Part shown: in pieces, positions 1 through 8,779 of the stretch
Layout: each line of letters starts with the position of its first letter
Position numbering within the stretch: the first letter of the stretch is position 1
Position numbers and translations under genes: made by a program
Source of the DNA: Aidingimonas halophila
GTDB lineage: Bacteria; Pseudomonadota; Gammaproteobacteria; Pseudomonadales; Halomonadaceae
Direction of reading: 5' to 3'
Assembly: GCF_900106955.1 (NCBI RefSeq)
Contig: NZ_FNNI01000007.1
Location: forward strand, 124,001 to 188,000
Length of the DNA: 64,000 nucleotides
Notes under the pieces: model-generated
Told to the model about the DNA's origin: nothing
The model's database searches: none
The model's input: only the letters and a program-made list of their open reading frames with translations

Positions 1-103
1 CAACGTTGAGATAACAGTACACGTCACTTAGTTCCGGTGCACGCTGTGACGCCGCTGAACGGGATTGGTGCATTTCGATGAGAGGGAAGACGTCGCAAGC
101 GTG

Positions 104-140
104 AAAAAAGAAAAGCGTGCCGATTTGATGTCGGCACGCT
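104..140 (-). terminator. Intrinsic terminator, minus strand
   Basis: A perfect 10-bp stem (AGCGTGCCGA at 114-123 with TCGGCACGCT at 131-140) has a 7-base loop. On the minus strand it is followed by TTTTCTTTTTT. This is a strong Rho-independent terminator for leftward transcription. Confidence 0.8.
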
Positions 141-242
141 CAAGGCAAGTTATGCACTGAAGGCGCCATCCAGGTCAGACATGAGCCATGACCTGATGGC
201 GTTGCCCCGAGGTTGATGGCTTCAAGCCAGCAATTCAGGACA
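105..242 (-). ncRNA. Putative small structured RNA
   Basis: This is a candidate small transcription unit read leftwards. A -10-like TATACT lies at 253-248 on the minus strand with no convincing -35, which would place the transcript start near 241. The transcript could fold into three hairpins: 218-228 (4 bp), 164-201 (13 bp with one bulged base and an 11-base loop) and a terminator at 114-140. The only ORF I see inside is about 10 codons and ends at 150. The LysR gene to the right is on the opposite strand, so a minus-strand terminator here has no other obvious gene to serve. I recognise no Rfam family. It could be an sRNA, a leader or a leaderless micro-ORF. Confidence 0.35.
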
Positions 243-348
243 AAGCGAGTATAGGCAGTCGGCCTTTTCGGAATAAGAGGGTACAATCGAAAACTTGTGT
301 TTCCATTATGGAAACAAAATGGGGCCTGGCAGGAGCAGGAGGCGTGGA

Positions 349-1245
349 GTGGCCACTCTGGATGCGTTGAAGGTATTTGTCGAAGTGGTACGCAGCGGGA
401 GTTTTACCGGCGCGGCACGTCGTCTGGGGATTTCCAAGTCTCTGGCGTCCAAGCGGGTGGCTTCATTGGAAGAGGAGCTGGGAGTGAGCCTGCTCAATCG
501 CTCGACACGCGCATTGCATCTCACCGAGGCAGGGCAGATCTACTATGAACATGGGCTGCGCATCAGTGAGGAACTCTCGGTGGCCGAAGCGCAGGTCCAG
601 TCCGTGACCGCCAGACCTCGTGGCCAATTGAAAGTGAGCGCCCAGGTCAGTTTCGGCTTCATGTATCTGGCAGAACCGACGACAGCGTTCATGCGTCGTT
701 ATCCTGATGTCGCCGTGGAGATTCTGCTGGAGGACCAGCGTTTCGAGCCGATCGACGAAGCCGTGGACCTGGCGATCCGCATGGGGCCGTTGCCGTCTTC
801 CAGCATGGTCTCGAGGCCCTTGTGCAAAGTCGTCTATGGCCTCTATGCGGCACCGGATTACTTGGCGCGAGTCAACTACCCGCTGCATCCCCAGGATATC
901 GCCAACTACGACACCATTTTCTATGGCAATTATGATCTTGGGGCGCACTGGCGTTTTTCCCTCAATGGACAGCCATTGGATGTCGAGCCCCACTCGCGTC
1001 TGGTCATCAACAATTTGCTGGGTGTGGTAGAGGCGGCCAAGGCTGGTTTTGGTCTTGCTTATCTACCCACGTTTGCCGCTCGCTCGGCTGTCGCTGACGG
1101 TGATCTTATCCCTCTGCTGCAGCCTTACTGGAACGAACATGGCAGCATGCTGGTTCTGTTCCGTTCGCGAAAATACCTGCCGGACAAGACCCGCGCTTAT
1201 CTGGATTTCATCACCGAGTGGTTTCGAGAGAATCTGGCCTTATAG
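349..1245 (+). CDS. LysR-family transcriptional regulator
   Basis: A DNA-binding regulator of 298 residues. The N-terminal winged helix-turn-helix covers about residues 3-62 (LDALKVFVEVVRSGSFTGAA, then LGISKSLASKRVASLEEELG). The C-terminal part fits the periplasmic-binding-like effector domain (about 90-295). I chose the GTG at 349 because AGGAGG at 337-342 sits six bases upstream and the family usually begins with the residues that follow. An ATG at 319 and a TTG at 295 are in frame but would add an atypical Arg-rich extension. There is no partner gene on its left within the window, so the target is unknown. The sequence resembles the CrgA/AaeR-type subgroup only in a general way. Confidence 0.9.
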   Translation: MATLDALKVFVEVVRSGSFTGAARRLGISKSLASKRVASLEEELGVSLLNRSTRALHLTEAGQIYYEHGLRISEELSVAEAQVQSVTARPRGQLKVSAQVSFGFMYLAEPTTAFMRRYPDVAVEILLEDQRFEPIDEAVDLAIRMGPLPSSSMVSRPLCKVVYGLYAAPDYLARVNYPLHPQDIANYDTIFYGNYDLGAHWRFSLNGQPLDVEPHSRLVINNLLGVVEAAKAGFGLAYLPTFAARSAVADGDLIPLLQPYWNEHGSMLVLFRSRKYLPDKTRAYLDFITEWFRENLAL

Positions 1246-1311
1246 TGTCATGCGCGACGAGCGAACGAGGCCGTCAATATGATAGAGACTGATGATCTGT
1301 TCGTGAGTGCG

Positions 1312-1317
1312 TATAAT
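1312..1317 (+). promoter_or_regulatory. Probable -10 box of gltX
   Basis: A perfect TATAAT lies 33 bases before the gltX start codon. No good -35 element is visible at 16-18 bases upstream, so the promoter may be weak or activator dependent. Confidence 0.45.
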
Positions 1318-1350
1318 GCCGCCAGTTCGCTTCCAAGAGATTGAAAGGAC

Positions 1351-2829
1351 ATGACTGTACGCACTCGCATCGCTCCATCCCCCACCGGGGATCCACACGT
1401 AGGTACCGCCTATATCGCGCTGTTCAATTTATGCTTTGCCCGTCAGCATGGCGGGGAGTTCATCCTGCGCATCGAAGATACCGACCAGGCACGCTCGACG
1501 ACGGAATCCGAGCAGATGATTCTGGACTCGTTGCGCTGGCTGGGGCTCGAATGGGATGAAGGACCGGATGTCGGCGGTCAATATGGGCCCTATCGGCAGA
1601 GTGAGCGTGGTGAGAGCTATGCCGAACATGCTCGACAACTGCTCGATGCCGGCCATGCCTTCAAGTGTTATCGAACGAGTGAAGAACTCGATGCCTTGCG
1701 TGAATCACGCAAGGCTGAAGGCCTTCATCTGGCATTGAAGCCCGAGGATCTGGCGTTGCCCGTCGAGGAGGAAGCTCGCCGTGCACGTGAGGGATGGCCT
1801 TATGTGATCCGGATGAAAGTGCCGGAAGAGGGGGCCTGTGTCGTTCAGGATATGTTACGGGGTGCCATTGAGGTCGATTGGGCTCAGGTCGATGCACAGA
1901 TTCTGCTCAAGTCCGATGGCATGCCGACCTATCATCTGGCCAATGTGGTTGATGATCATTTGATGGGTATCACGCATGTCCTGCGGGGAGAGGAATGGAT
2001 CAATTCTGCACCCAAGCACCAACTTCTCTACGAGTATTTCGGCTGGGACATGCCCGAGCTTTGCCATATGCCGTTGCTGCGCAATCCGGACAAGTCGAAG
2101 CTGTCCAAGCGTAAAAATCCCACGTCGATCAACTATTACCGACGCATGGGGTATCTGCCGCAGGCCGTCACCAATTACCTGGGGCGTATGGGCTGGTCCA
2201 TGCCGGATGACCGAGAAAAGTTTTCACTTGGGGAAATGATGTCTCACTTCGACATCCAGCGTATTTCCCTGGGCGGGCCGGTCTTCGATCTGGACAAGCT
2301 GACCTGGCTCAATGGGGTTTATATTCGTGAAGACCTTGATGATGACGGGTTGCTGCAAGCTCTGCGCGAGTGGGCATTCAATGAAGACTATGTGAAGCAA
2401 ATTCTGCCTCAGGTGAGGCCCAGAGTGGATACGCTGTCGGAAGTGACGCCGTTGGCGGGTCACTTCTTCTCTGGCTTGCCCCCTATCGATGAATCGAGCT
2501 TCGAGACTGTCAAGCTGGAGCATGAGACGCTTATCAAGTTGCTGCAATTCCTGGTCTGGCGTCTTGAGGGTGTCACTGCCTGGCACAAGGAAACGCTGCT
2601 GGAAGAGGTCAAGGCGTTGGCTGATGCCTTCGAACTCAAAATGAAAATCTTCCTGGCGCCGGTCTTCATCGCCGTTACCGGTTCCCCAACTTCCACCTCG
2701 GTGCTCGACGCGATGACCATTCTTGGTTCGGACATGACCCGTGCCCGGTTACGGCATGCCATTGCCGTGCTGGGGGGTGTCTCGAAGAAGCAGGCCAAGC
2801 GCTTCGAGAAGGAATACAAGCAGCTGTAA
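1351..2829 (+). CDS. gltX: Glutamate--tRNA ligase
   Basis: Charges tRNA-Glu with glutamate in the cytoplasm (class I aminoacyl-tRNA synthetase, ATP dependent). The 492 residues are slightly longer than the E. coli enzyme. The HIGH-type motif is read as [11 protein letters not shown] at residues 9-19, and the KMSKS equivalent as KLSKRK at 250-255. The glutamate-recognition region RIAPSPTG and the C-terminal anticodon-binding helical domain are present. The start ATG follows AAAGGA at a normal distance. The gene is followed within 80 bases by a tRNA operon that contains tRNA-Glu, its own substrate. Identification is secure. Confidence 0.98.
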   Translation: MTVRTRIAPSPTGDPHVGTAYIALFNLCFARQHGGEFILRIEDTDQARSTTESEQMILDSLRWLGLEWDEGPDVGGQYGPYRQSERGESYAEHARQLLDAGHAFKCYRTSEELDALRESRKAEGLHLALKPEDLALPVEEEARRAREGWPYVIRMKVPEEGACVVQDMLRGAIEVDWAQVDAQILLKSDGMPTYHLANVVDDHLMGITHVLRGEEWINSAPKHQLLYEYFGWDMPELCHMPLLRNPDKSKLSKRKNPTSINYYRRMGYLPQAVTNYLGRMGWSMPDDREKFSLGEMMSHFDIQRISLGGPVFDLDKLTWLNGVYIREDLDDDGLLQALREWAFNEDYVKQILPQVRPRVDTLSEVTPLAGHFFSGLPPIDESSFETVKLEHETLIKLLQFLVWRLEGVTAWHKETLLEEVKALADAFELKMKIFLAPVFIAVTGSPTSTSVLDAMTILGSDMTRARLRHAIAVLGGVSKKQAKRFEKEYKQL

Positions 2830-2855
2830 GTTTGAAGCGGCAAGAACAAAAAGTG

Positions 2856-2884
2856 TTGACGACCCCGGGGCGTATCAGTAATAT
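2856..2884 (+). promoter_or_regulatory. Sigma-70 promoter of the tRNA-Ala/tRNA-Glu operon
   Basis: TTGACG at 2856-2861 and TAATAT at 2879-2884 are separated by 17 bases. A GC-rich discriminator (GCGCTCC) follows, typical of stringently controlled stable-RNA promoters. It lies between the gltX stop and the first tRNA, so the tRNAs need not depend on gltX transcription. Confidence 0.75.
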
Positions 2885-2906
2885 GCGCTCCGTCTTCACG
2901 AGATGC

Positions 2907-2982
2907 GGGGCCTTAGCTCAGCTGGGAGAGCGCAACACTGGCAGTGTTGAGGTCAGCGGTTCGATCCCGCTAGGCTCCACCA
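2907..2982 (+). tRNA. tRNA-Ala (GGC anticodon)
   Basis: A complete 76-base cloverleaf. The acceptor stem pairs GGGGCCT with AGGCTCC with one G-U pair. The D-arm, the anticodon stem CAACA/TGTTG with loop CTGGCAG, and the T-arm with TTCGATC are all present. The loop gives anticodon GGC, reading alanine GCC/GCU codons. CCA is encoded at 2980-2982. Confidence 0.95.
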
Positions 2983-3005
2983 ATTTCGTCTTCGATGACA
3001 GATGC

Positions 3006-3081
3006 GTCCCATTCGTCTAGTGGTCCAGGACACCGCCCTTTCACGGCGGTAACAGGGGTTCGAACCCCCTATGGGACGCCA
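3006..3081 (+). tRNA. tRNA-Glu (TTC anticodon)
   Basis: A complete 76-base cloverleaf starting GTCCCAT and ending ATGGGAC-G-CCA, with CCA encoded. The anticodon stem is CCGCC/GGCGG and the loop CTTTCAC gives anticodon TTC (glutamate). It lies 23 bases after tRNA-Ala and probably belongs to the same transcript. It is the substrate of the gltX product encoded just upstream. Confidence 0.95.
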
Positions 3082-3246
3082 CTCTTGTTCATTCCTTTAC
3101 ATCGCTTGTGTTATCTCGCCTGCAAATCCTCTTTGCGCTTGCGAGATGTGATGTCGTCTCTGCTCTCCGAGAAGGGCGAAAAGGCATCCCGTGAAATGCT
3201 CCCCGCTAGATAAAATCTGCCTTGTTAACCTTGACAAGCCTCGAAG

Positions 3247-3455
3247 TTGTCCACGTTCGGCTGTCTGCCTCCATGGATTGTGCACAACACTCATATAAGC
3301 TGAATGTTGGAATGAGTTTTCTAATAAATCCATGTAAATCAGTCAATTATGGTTGTTTAAAAATTGACCGATCTAAGTGAAACCCGCTTGTCATGGTGGT
3401 TTGTGGAACTTTTCTCAAGCTTATGAACAAGGTTATCCACAGAAAGTGTGGAAAA
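3247..3455. promoter_or_regulatory. Cluster of DnaA-box-like sites
   Basis: TTATCCACA at 3433-3441 is a perfect consensus DnaA box. TGTGGAAAA at 3447-3455 is the complement of TTTTCCACA, which also fits TTWTNCACA. The palindrome TTGTGCACAA at 3278-3287 is one mismatch from a box on both strands, and TTGTCCACG at 3247-3255 is weaker. The AT-rich stretch 3300-3380 lies between the weak and strong sites. There is no dnaA, dnaN or mnmG nearby, so this is not evidently the main origin. Confidence 0.35.
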
Positions 3456-3604
3456 GGGCCGAGGAGTCGCGACAAGGGCCGATGAGATCGGGGTTCATTG
3501 CATCGCAACAAGACTGTCCCGTGGTTGTCACAATGTTGTCGCCTGGCCGTAAAGAGTTTTACAAGACTTGTCACTGACATGGCTTCTGTCGGTTGACTTG
3601 GTCG

Positions 3605-3642
3605 GAAACGCAACGAGGCCGCTTGGAGCGGCCTCGTTGCGT
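3605..3642 (-). terminator. Probable gltA terminator
   Basis: A perfect 15-bp stem (ACGCAACGAGGCCGC at 3608-3622 with its complement at 3628-3642) has a 5-base loop and lies 48 bases past the gltA stop. The U-tract on the minus strand is short. No tRNA-strand T-run is present. Confidence 0.65.
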
Positions 3643-3689
3643 TATCGTCATGGCCGCTTGTAATAGGCGACCATCTACCGGCATGTCGA

Positions 3690-4976
3690 TTACTTGGCGG
3701 GGTAGTCGCGTTGGTTGTAACCCACGTAGAGCTGGCGTGGGCGGCCGATCTTGTACTCGCCACTGATCATCTCGTTCCAGTGAGATATCCAGCCGATCGT
3801 CCGTGAGACCGCGAAGATCACCGTGAACATGTTGGTGGGAATGCCTATGGCCTTGAGGATAATGCCGGAATAGAAATCGACATTAGGATACAGCTGGCGC
3901 TCGATGAAATAGTCGTCTTCGAGGGCGATTTCTTCCAGGCGCTTGGCGATTTTGAGTTGTGGATCGTCGGCCATACCGAGCTCGCCGAGCACCTCGTCAC
4001 AGGTCTCTTTCATGACCTTGGCGCGTGGATCGAAGCTACGGTAGACGCGATGGCCAAAGCCCATTAGACGGAAGGGATCGTCCTTGTTCTTGGCTCGATC
4101 GATATAGCGCTGAATGTTCTCTTCGGATTCATCACCGATTTCATCGAGCATGTTGAGAACGGCCTCGTTGGCACCGCCATGAGCCGGTCCCCACAGGGCG
4201 GCGATGCCCGCGCTGATACAGGCGAATGGGTTGGCGCCGGTCGAGCCCGCCAGACGTACCGTGGAGGTGGAGGCGTTCTGCTCGTGATCCGCGTGGAGCA
4301 TGAAGATGCGATCGATCGCCTTGGCGAAGACCGGATTGATCTTGTACTCCTCGCAGGGGTTGCTGAACATCATGTAGAGGAAATTTTCCGCATAGTTGAG
4401 ATCATTGCGCGGATAATTGAACGGTTGGCCGATATTGTATTTATAGGACATCGCGGCCAGCGTCGGCATTTTGGCGATCAGGCGGATCGCGCTGATGCGA
4501 CGGTCTTCTTCACGCGTGATGTTCATGTGATCATGATAGAAGGCAGCCAGTCCGCCAACGACGCCGCATAGTATCGACATCGGGTGAGCGTCGCGGCGGA
4601 ATCCCTTGTAAAAGTTGGCCAACTGCTCATGAACCATGGTGTGGTTACGAATATTGGCCTCGAACTCGCGATACTCTTCCTGACTGGGAAGTTCGCCATT
4701 CAACAGCAGGTAGCAGAGCTCGACGAAGTTGGAGTGTTCGGCCAATTGACCGATCGGATAGCCGCGGTGAAGCAGGACACCGTTGGCGCCATCAATATAC
4801 GTGATCGCCGATTGGCATGACGAAGTCGCCATGAATCCCGGGTCATAAGTGAAGAGCCCTTCGGCTGTCAGGCTTCTGATGTCGATGACATCTGGGCCAG
4901 CGCTACCGGAATAGACAGGAAATTCGATTACCTTGTCCAGCCCTTCGATCGTTAACTGCGCTTTCCTGTCAGCCAT
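3690..4976 (-). CDS. gltA: Citrate synthase
   Basis: Condenses oxaloacetate and acetyl-CoA to citrate, the entry reaction of the TCA cycle. The 428 residues match the large NADH-regulated type of Gram-negative bacteria. Catalytic-region motifs are visible: [12 protein letters not shown] and [14 protein letters not shown] carry the active-site histidines, and YPNVDFYSG the aspartate. I chose the ATG at 4976 because GAGGAGG sits six bases upstream. A farther in-frame ATG at 4991 overlaps that ribosome-binding site. The gene is divergent from sdhCDAB, as in E. coli and pseudomonads, and has its own promoter at 5055-5082. Confidence 0.98.
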   Translation of the reverse strand: MADRKAQLTIEGLDKVIEFPVYSGSAGPDVIDIRSLTAEGLFTYDPGFMATSSCQSAITYIDGANGVLLHRGYPIGQLAEHSNFVELCYLLLNGELPSQEEYREFEANIRNHTMVHEQLANFYKGFRRDAHPMSILCGVVGGLAAFYHDHMNITREEDRRISAIRLIAKMPTLAAMSYKYNIGQPFNYPRNDLNYAENFLYMMFSNPCEEYKINPVFAKAIDRIFMLHADHEQNASTSTVRLAGSTGANPFACISAGIAALWGPAHGGANEAVLNMLDEIGDESEENIQRYIDRAKNKDDPFRLMGFGHRVYRSFDPRAKVMKETCDEVLGELGMADDPQLKIAKRLEEIALEDDYFIERQLYPNVDFYSGIILKAIGIPTNMFTVIFAVSRTIGWISHWNEMISGEYKIGRPRQLYVGYNQRDYPAK

Positions 4977-5054
4977 GGGTGGCCTCCTCATTATTTACTG
5001 TGTCAGACGATAAGTCGTTGTCTCGTGTACTATGTCGGGCAAAAAAGTTAGCCC

Positions 5055-5082
5055 ACTATAGAAGTGTTCCGGGGATTGTCAA
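5055..5082 (-). promoter_or_regulatory. Sigma-70 promoter of gltA
   Basis: On the minus strand a perfect -35 TTGACA (5082-5077) is followed after 16 bases by TATAGT (5060-5055). This gives a leader of about 70 bases to the gltA start. Confidence 0.7.
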
Positions 5083-5252
5083 TTAGCCCATTGGGCAGAG
5101 GCTTATGCGCTGCTTTGATTTCTATACATGTGTTGTATAATAAATGGTGCTCTGCATCATTTTGAGCTATTTTGCGCTCATGGATGCGAGGGTCAAGTAT
5201 CCGATAGGTTCAATCAGGGGTGACAGAAAACCGGATGATGACGAAGGCCGAT

Positions 5253-5281
5253 TTGTCATACTTGGCCCGTGCCCCTATAAT
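5253..5281 (+). promoter_or_regulatory. Sigma-70 promoter of the sdh operon
   Basis: TTGTCA at 5253-5258 and a perfect TATAAT at 5276-5281 are spaced by 17 bases. The predicted leader of about 128 bases before sdhC contains a small stem (CGGGC/GCCCG, loop AAAC) near 5365-5380. Confidence 0.75.
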
Positions 5282-5415
5282 CGCACCCCGCACGATCGCT
5301 AGGAATTGCTTTCGTGTCGACTTGGCAAACGGCCGAGCCCTTCCTCAAAACCACCGCCCGCTCGGGCAAACGCCCGGCGCAGACATGAGCGGGCCAAGAG
5401 AGTGTGTAAAGAGCC

Positions 5416-5793
5416 GTGAATAGCAAACGACCCGTAAACCTCGACCTCTCCACGATAACGTTTCCCCTCCCGGCGCTAACGTCGATTGCCCACCGCATCA
5501 CTGGCATCATTCTTTTCATTGGATTGATCTTCGCCTTCTGGGCGCTCGACGTATCGTTGTCGTCGCCGCAAGGGTTTGAAGCCGTCCGTGATGCTCTGGC
5601 CCACAATATACTGGCCAAGCTGGTTGCCTGGGGGCTGTTGTCGGCGCTCGCCTTCCACTTCGTCGCCGGTATCAAGCACCTGCTGATGGATATCAACATT
5701 GGCGTGACCCTGGAAGGCGGCGTACGTAAATCGCAGATCACCGTGGTGGTCAGTGCGGTACTGGTGATTCTGGCAGGAGTCTGGGTATGGTAA
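5416..5793 (+). CDS. sdhC: Succinate dehydrogenase cytochrome b556 subunit
   Basis: A membrane anchor of respiratory complex II, 125 residues with three hydrophobic helices (about 29-50, 65-88, 104-125). The motif HRITG near residue 26 is typical of the family. His81 in AFHFVAGIKH aligns by context with the E. coli heme b ligand His84. The start is a GTG with a weak purine-rich site upstream. It is the first gene of sdhCDAB and overlaps sdhD by seven bases, which suggests translational coupling. Confidence 0.95.
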   Translation: MNSKRPVNLDLSTITFPLPALTSIAHRITGIILFIGLIFAFWALDVSLSSPQGFEAVRDALAHNILAKLVAWGLLSALAFHFVAGIKHLLMDINIGVTLEGGVRKSQITVVVSAVLVILAGVWVW

Positions 5794-6134
5794 CCAATAT
5801 CACGAATTTCGGTCGCAGTGGCCTCTCGGACTGGCTGATTCAGCGTGTTTCCGCCATTATCCTGGCAGTCTACACGCTCTTCATGGTCGGCTTCCTGCTG
5901 TTCAATCCGGGACTGGATTTCGACACCTGGAGTGGACTGTTCAGCCAGACCTGGATGCGTATCTTCTCCTTGTTGGCGTTCGTTTCCATTGCCGCTCATG
6001 CCTGGATAGGTTTGTGGACCGTCACGACCGACTATCTCAAGCCGACCGGTATCCGGGTCGCTGTCCAGACCATCATCATCCTGGTCATCTTCGTTTTTCT
6101 GGTGTGGGGCGTTCAAGTCCTGTGGGGAGCCTGA
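5787..6134 (+). CDS. sdhD: Succinate dehydrogenase membrane anchor subunit
   Basis: The second membrane anchor of complex II, 115 residues with three transmembrane helices. His71 in AAHAWIGLW and Tyr83 in TTDYLKP occupy the same positions as the heme ligand and quinone-site tyrosine known for E. coli SdhD. The ATG follows GGAG and lies inside the end of sdhC. Three bases separate it from sdhA. Confidence 0.95.
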   Translation: MVTNITNFGRSGLSDWLIQRVSAIILAVYTLFMVGFLLFNPGLDFDTWSGLFSQTWMRIFSLLAFVSIAAHAWIGLWTVTTDYLKPTGIRVAVQTIIILVIFVFLVWGVQVLWGA

Positions 6135-6137
6135 TTC

Positions 6138-7910
6138 ATGTCTAGCATGCGTAGCCTGACATTCGATGCAATCATTATCGGTGGCGGTGGCTCCGGTTTG
6201 CGTGCCGCTCTGGAGCTGGCCAAGTCCGGCAAAAAGACCGCTGTCCTGTCCAAAGTCTTTCCGACACGCTCGCATACGGTATCCGCTCAAGGTGGTATCA
6301 CCTGTGCCATTGCCTCCGCCGATCCCAACGACGACTGGCGCTGGCACATGTACGACACCGTCAAGGGTGGCGACTATATCACCGATCAGGAAGCGGCCGA
6401 GTACATGTGTTCCGAAGGCCCGAAGGCCGTGTTCGAACTGGAGCACATGGGGCTGCCTTTCTCTCGTTTCGATAATGGGCGGATCTATCAACGTCCTTTC
6501 GGTGGTCAGTCGAAGGACTTCGGTAAGGGCGGCCAGGCCGCGCGAACCTGTGCAGCAGCCGACCGTACCGGCCATGCGTTATTACACACGCTGTATCAGA
6601 ACAACCTGAAGAACAACACCACCTTTCTCAACGAGTGGTATGCCGTCGACCTGGTCAAGAACGCCAATGGCGATGTGGTCGGCTGTATCTCTATGGACAT
6701 CGAGACAGGCGAAGTGGTTCACGTCAAGGCCAAGGCTACGGTACTGGCGACCGGCGGTGCGGGTCGTATTTACGCATCGACCACCAATGCCCTGATCAAT
6801 ACGGGTGATGGTATCGGCATGGCGCTTCGAGCCGGATTCCCGATGCAGGATATGGAAATGTGGCAGTTCCACCCCACCGGCATCCATGGTGCCGGCGTAC
6901 TGGTGACCGAAGGGTGTCGTGGTGAGGGCGGTTATCTGATCAACAAGGACGGCGAACGTTTCATGGAGCGTTATGCGCCCAACGCCAAGGACTTGGCTGG
7001 CCGCGATGTGGTGGCGCGTTCCATGGTCATGGAAATGTTCGAGGGGCGCGGTTGCGGTGAAAATGGCGACCATGTCTATCTCAAGCTCGACCACCTGGGC
7101 GAGGACGTCCTCGGCAAGCGCCTCCCGGGAATTGTCGAGCTTTCCAAGACTTTCGCCCAAGTCGATCCGGCCAAGGAACCCATCCCTGTCGTGCCGACCT
7201 GCCACTACATGATGGGCGGGATTCCCACCAATGTGCATGGGCAAGCCATTACCCAGGATGCCGACGGCAATGACAAACTGGTCAATGGGTTGTTTGCCTG
7301 CGGTGAGGCGGCTTGTGTCTCCGTGCATGGCGCCAACCGCCTCGGGGGGAACTCACTGCTCGACCTGGTGGTCTTCGGCCGTGCTGCCGGGATGTACATC
7401 GAGAGTGCGCTGAATGACGGGGTCGATTACCTCGCGGCCACTGACTCCGATGTCGAGTTTGCCATGTCTCGGATCAACCGCTGGGATGAATCCAGTGGCG
7501 GCGAGTCGGTGCCGTCGCTCAAGGCCGAATTGCAGGATGTCATGCAGAATGCCTTCGGCGTGTTCCGTCAGGAAGACAACATGCAGGAAGGCGTCAAGAA
7601 ACTGGCGGACTTGCGTGAGCGTATCAATAATGCCCATCTCGGCGACAAGTCGAAGGCCTTCAATACCGCTCGCGTCGAGGCGTTGGAACTGGACAACCTG
7701 ATGGAAGTGGCGGAAGCGACCGCGGTCTCAGCGCTGGAACGCAAGGAGAGTCGTGGCGCGCATTCCCGTTATGACTATCCGGACCGTGACGACGTCAATT
7801 GGTTGAAGCACTCGTTGTACTTCCCGGTTGAGAAGAAGCTTGGCAAGCGCGATGTCAACTTCACGCCGAAAACGGTCGATACCTTCGAGCCGAAAGTCCG
7901 CACCTATTGA
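6138..7910 (+). CDS. sdhA: Succinate dehydrogenase flavoprotein subunit
   Basis: Oxidises succinate to fumarate on the cytoplasmic face of complex II and passes electrons to SdhB. It has 590 residues, close to the E. coli length. An FAD-binding GGGGSG motif lies at residues 15-20. His46 in the motif [13 protein letters not shown] is the expected covalent FAD attachment site. Substrate-site motifs HPTGIHGAG and [10 protein letters not shown] are present. Another conserved segment, [13 protein letters not shown], supports a succinate dehydrogenase rather than an L-aspartate oxidase. Confidence 0.98.
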   Translation: MSSMRSLTFDAIIIGGGGSGLRAALELAKSGKKTAVLSKVFPTRSHTVSAQGGITCAIASADPNDDWRWHMYDTVKGGDYITDQEAAEYMCSEGPKAVFELEHMGLPFSRFDNGRIYQRPFGGQSKDFGKGGQAARTCAAADRTGHALLHTLYQNNLKNNTTFLNEWYAVDLVKNANGDVVGCISMDIETGEVVHVKAKATVLATGGAGRIYASTTNALINTGDGIGMALRAGFPMQDMEMWQFHPTGIHGAGVLVTEGCRGEGGYLINKDGERFMERYAPNAKDLAGRDVVARSMVMEMFEGRGCGENGDHVYLKLDHLGEDVLGKRLPGIVELSKTFAQVDPAKEPIPVVPTCHYMMGGIPTNVHGQAITQDADGNDKLVNGLFACGEAACVSVHGANRLGGNSLLDLVVFGRAAGMYIESALNDGVDYLAATDSDVEFAMSRINRWDESSGGESVPSLKAELQDVMQNAFGVFRQEDNMQEGVKKLADLRERINNAHLGDKSKAFNTARVEALELDNLMEVAEATAVSALERKESRGAHSRYDYPDRDDVNWLKHSLYFPVEKKLGKRDVNFTPKTVDTFEPKVRTY

Positions 7911-7921
7911 GGGAGTCCACG

Positions 7922-8632
7922 ATGTCAATGCTTCAGGTATCCGTGTATCGCTACAATCCTGAAACCGACTCCGCACCTTATATGCAGGAGTTTCAGGTGG
8001 ACACCCAGGGCCGTGACCTGATGGTCCTGAACGTCCTGTCGATGATCAAGGAACAGGACAGCTCCATGGCCTATCGTCGGAGTTGCCGCGAAGGGGTTTG
8101 TGGTTCCGATGGCATGAACATGAACGGCAAGAACGGTCTGGCTTGCATTACGCCACTGTCCGAGGTCGTGAAGAAGGGCAAACTGGTCCTCAGGCCGCTT
8201 CCGGGATTACCGGTCATTCGTGACCTGGTGGTCGATATGGGGGTGTTCTATGAACAGTTCGAGCGGATCCAGCCGTACTTGCAAAACGATGAGCCGGCGC
8301 CGGCCATAGAGCGTCTACAGTCACCGGAGGATCGCGACAAGCTCGACGGGCTGTATGAGTGTATCCTGTGTGCATGTTGTTCCACTGCCTGCCCGTCGTT
8401 CTGGTGGAATCCGGATAAATTCGTGGGGCCGGCCGGACTTTTGCAAGCGTATCGCTTCCTGGCGGATTCTCGTGATACCGCCACGCGGGAACGGTTGGCT
8501 GATCTCGAGGATCCATTCTCGGTATTCCGTTGCCGCGGCATCATGAATTGTGTGGCCGTGTGTCCCAAAGGACTCAATCCCACACGAGCGATTGGCAAGA
8601 TTCGAGAGATGTTGCTGGCCAATGCCACTTAA
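7922..8632 (+). CDS. sdhB: Succinate dehydrogenase iron-sulfur subunit
   Basis: Carries electrons from the flavin to quinone through three iron-sulfur clusters; 236 residues. The [2Fe-2S] ligands are Cys55, Cys60, Asp63 and Cys75 (SCREGVCGSDG, then GLAC), the same Cys/Asp set known in E. coli. The [4Fe-4S]/[3Fe-4S] cysteines are in CILCACCSTACPSFWW and CRGIMNCVAVCPKGLNP. The ATG at 7922 has GGGAG six bases upstream. An in-frame TTG at 7907 overlaps the sdhA stop and is less likely. The next gene, sucA, begins 291 bases later. Confidence 0.97.
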   Translation: MSMLQVSVYRYNPETDSAPYMQEFQVDTQGRDLMVLNVLSMIKEQDSSMAYRRSCREGVCGSDGMNMNGKNGLACITPLSEVVKKGKLVLRPLPGLPVIRDLVVDMGVFYEQFERIQPYLQNDEPAPAIERLQSPEDRDKLDGLYECILCACCSTACPSFWWNPDKFVGPAGLLQAYRFLADSRDTATRERLADLEDPFSVFRCRGIMNCVAVCPKGLNPTRAIGKIREMLLANAT

Positions 8633-8745
8633 ACCTGAGCGCTAGGCTTGCTACCATAGGTGCCGGTTTTTTGGCTGCGACTATGTGCCGCGATCAATGG
8701 CGATTGCGACGAGATTCATGGTGTGGCGTAAAACGGCACCCGTAT

Positions 8746-8779
8746 TCAGAAGCCGGTGCCAAGAGGCATCGGCTTCTGA
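8746..8779 (+). other. Stem-loop between sdhB and sucA
   Basis: A 15-bp stem (TCAGAAGCCGGTGCC at 8746-8760 with GGCATCGGCTTCTGA at 8765-8779, one G-U pair) closes a four-base AAGA loop. No T-run follows, so it looks more like an mRNA stability, attenuation or processing element than a terminator. The remaining 8633-8923 shows no gene. Confidence 0.6.

Larger units (their letters stand above)
3082..3689. other. Non-coding region between the tRNAs and gltA
   Basis: There is no convincing gene in these 608 bases. An imperfect stem at 3113-3147 (ATCTCGC/GCGAGAT outer, GCAAA/TTTGC inner) may mark the tRNA transcript end, though no T-run follows. An AT-rich stretch runs from about 3300 to 3380. 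DnaA-box-like sequences lie at 3247-3455. The gltA terminator lies at 3608-3642. The short ORFs here look like chance reading frames. Confidence 0.6.

Noticed and set aside
3300-3460. Chromosomal replication origin
   Set aside because: DnaA-like boxes and AT-rich DNA are present, but no dnaA, dnaN, mnmG or long box array adjoins; kept only as a possible DnaA-binding locus.
5256-6575. 439-codon minus-strand ORF across sdhC, sdhD and the start of sdhA
   Set aside because: It is antisense to three secure genes with clear heme and FAD motifs; its product is low-complexity and unlike any family.
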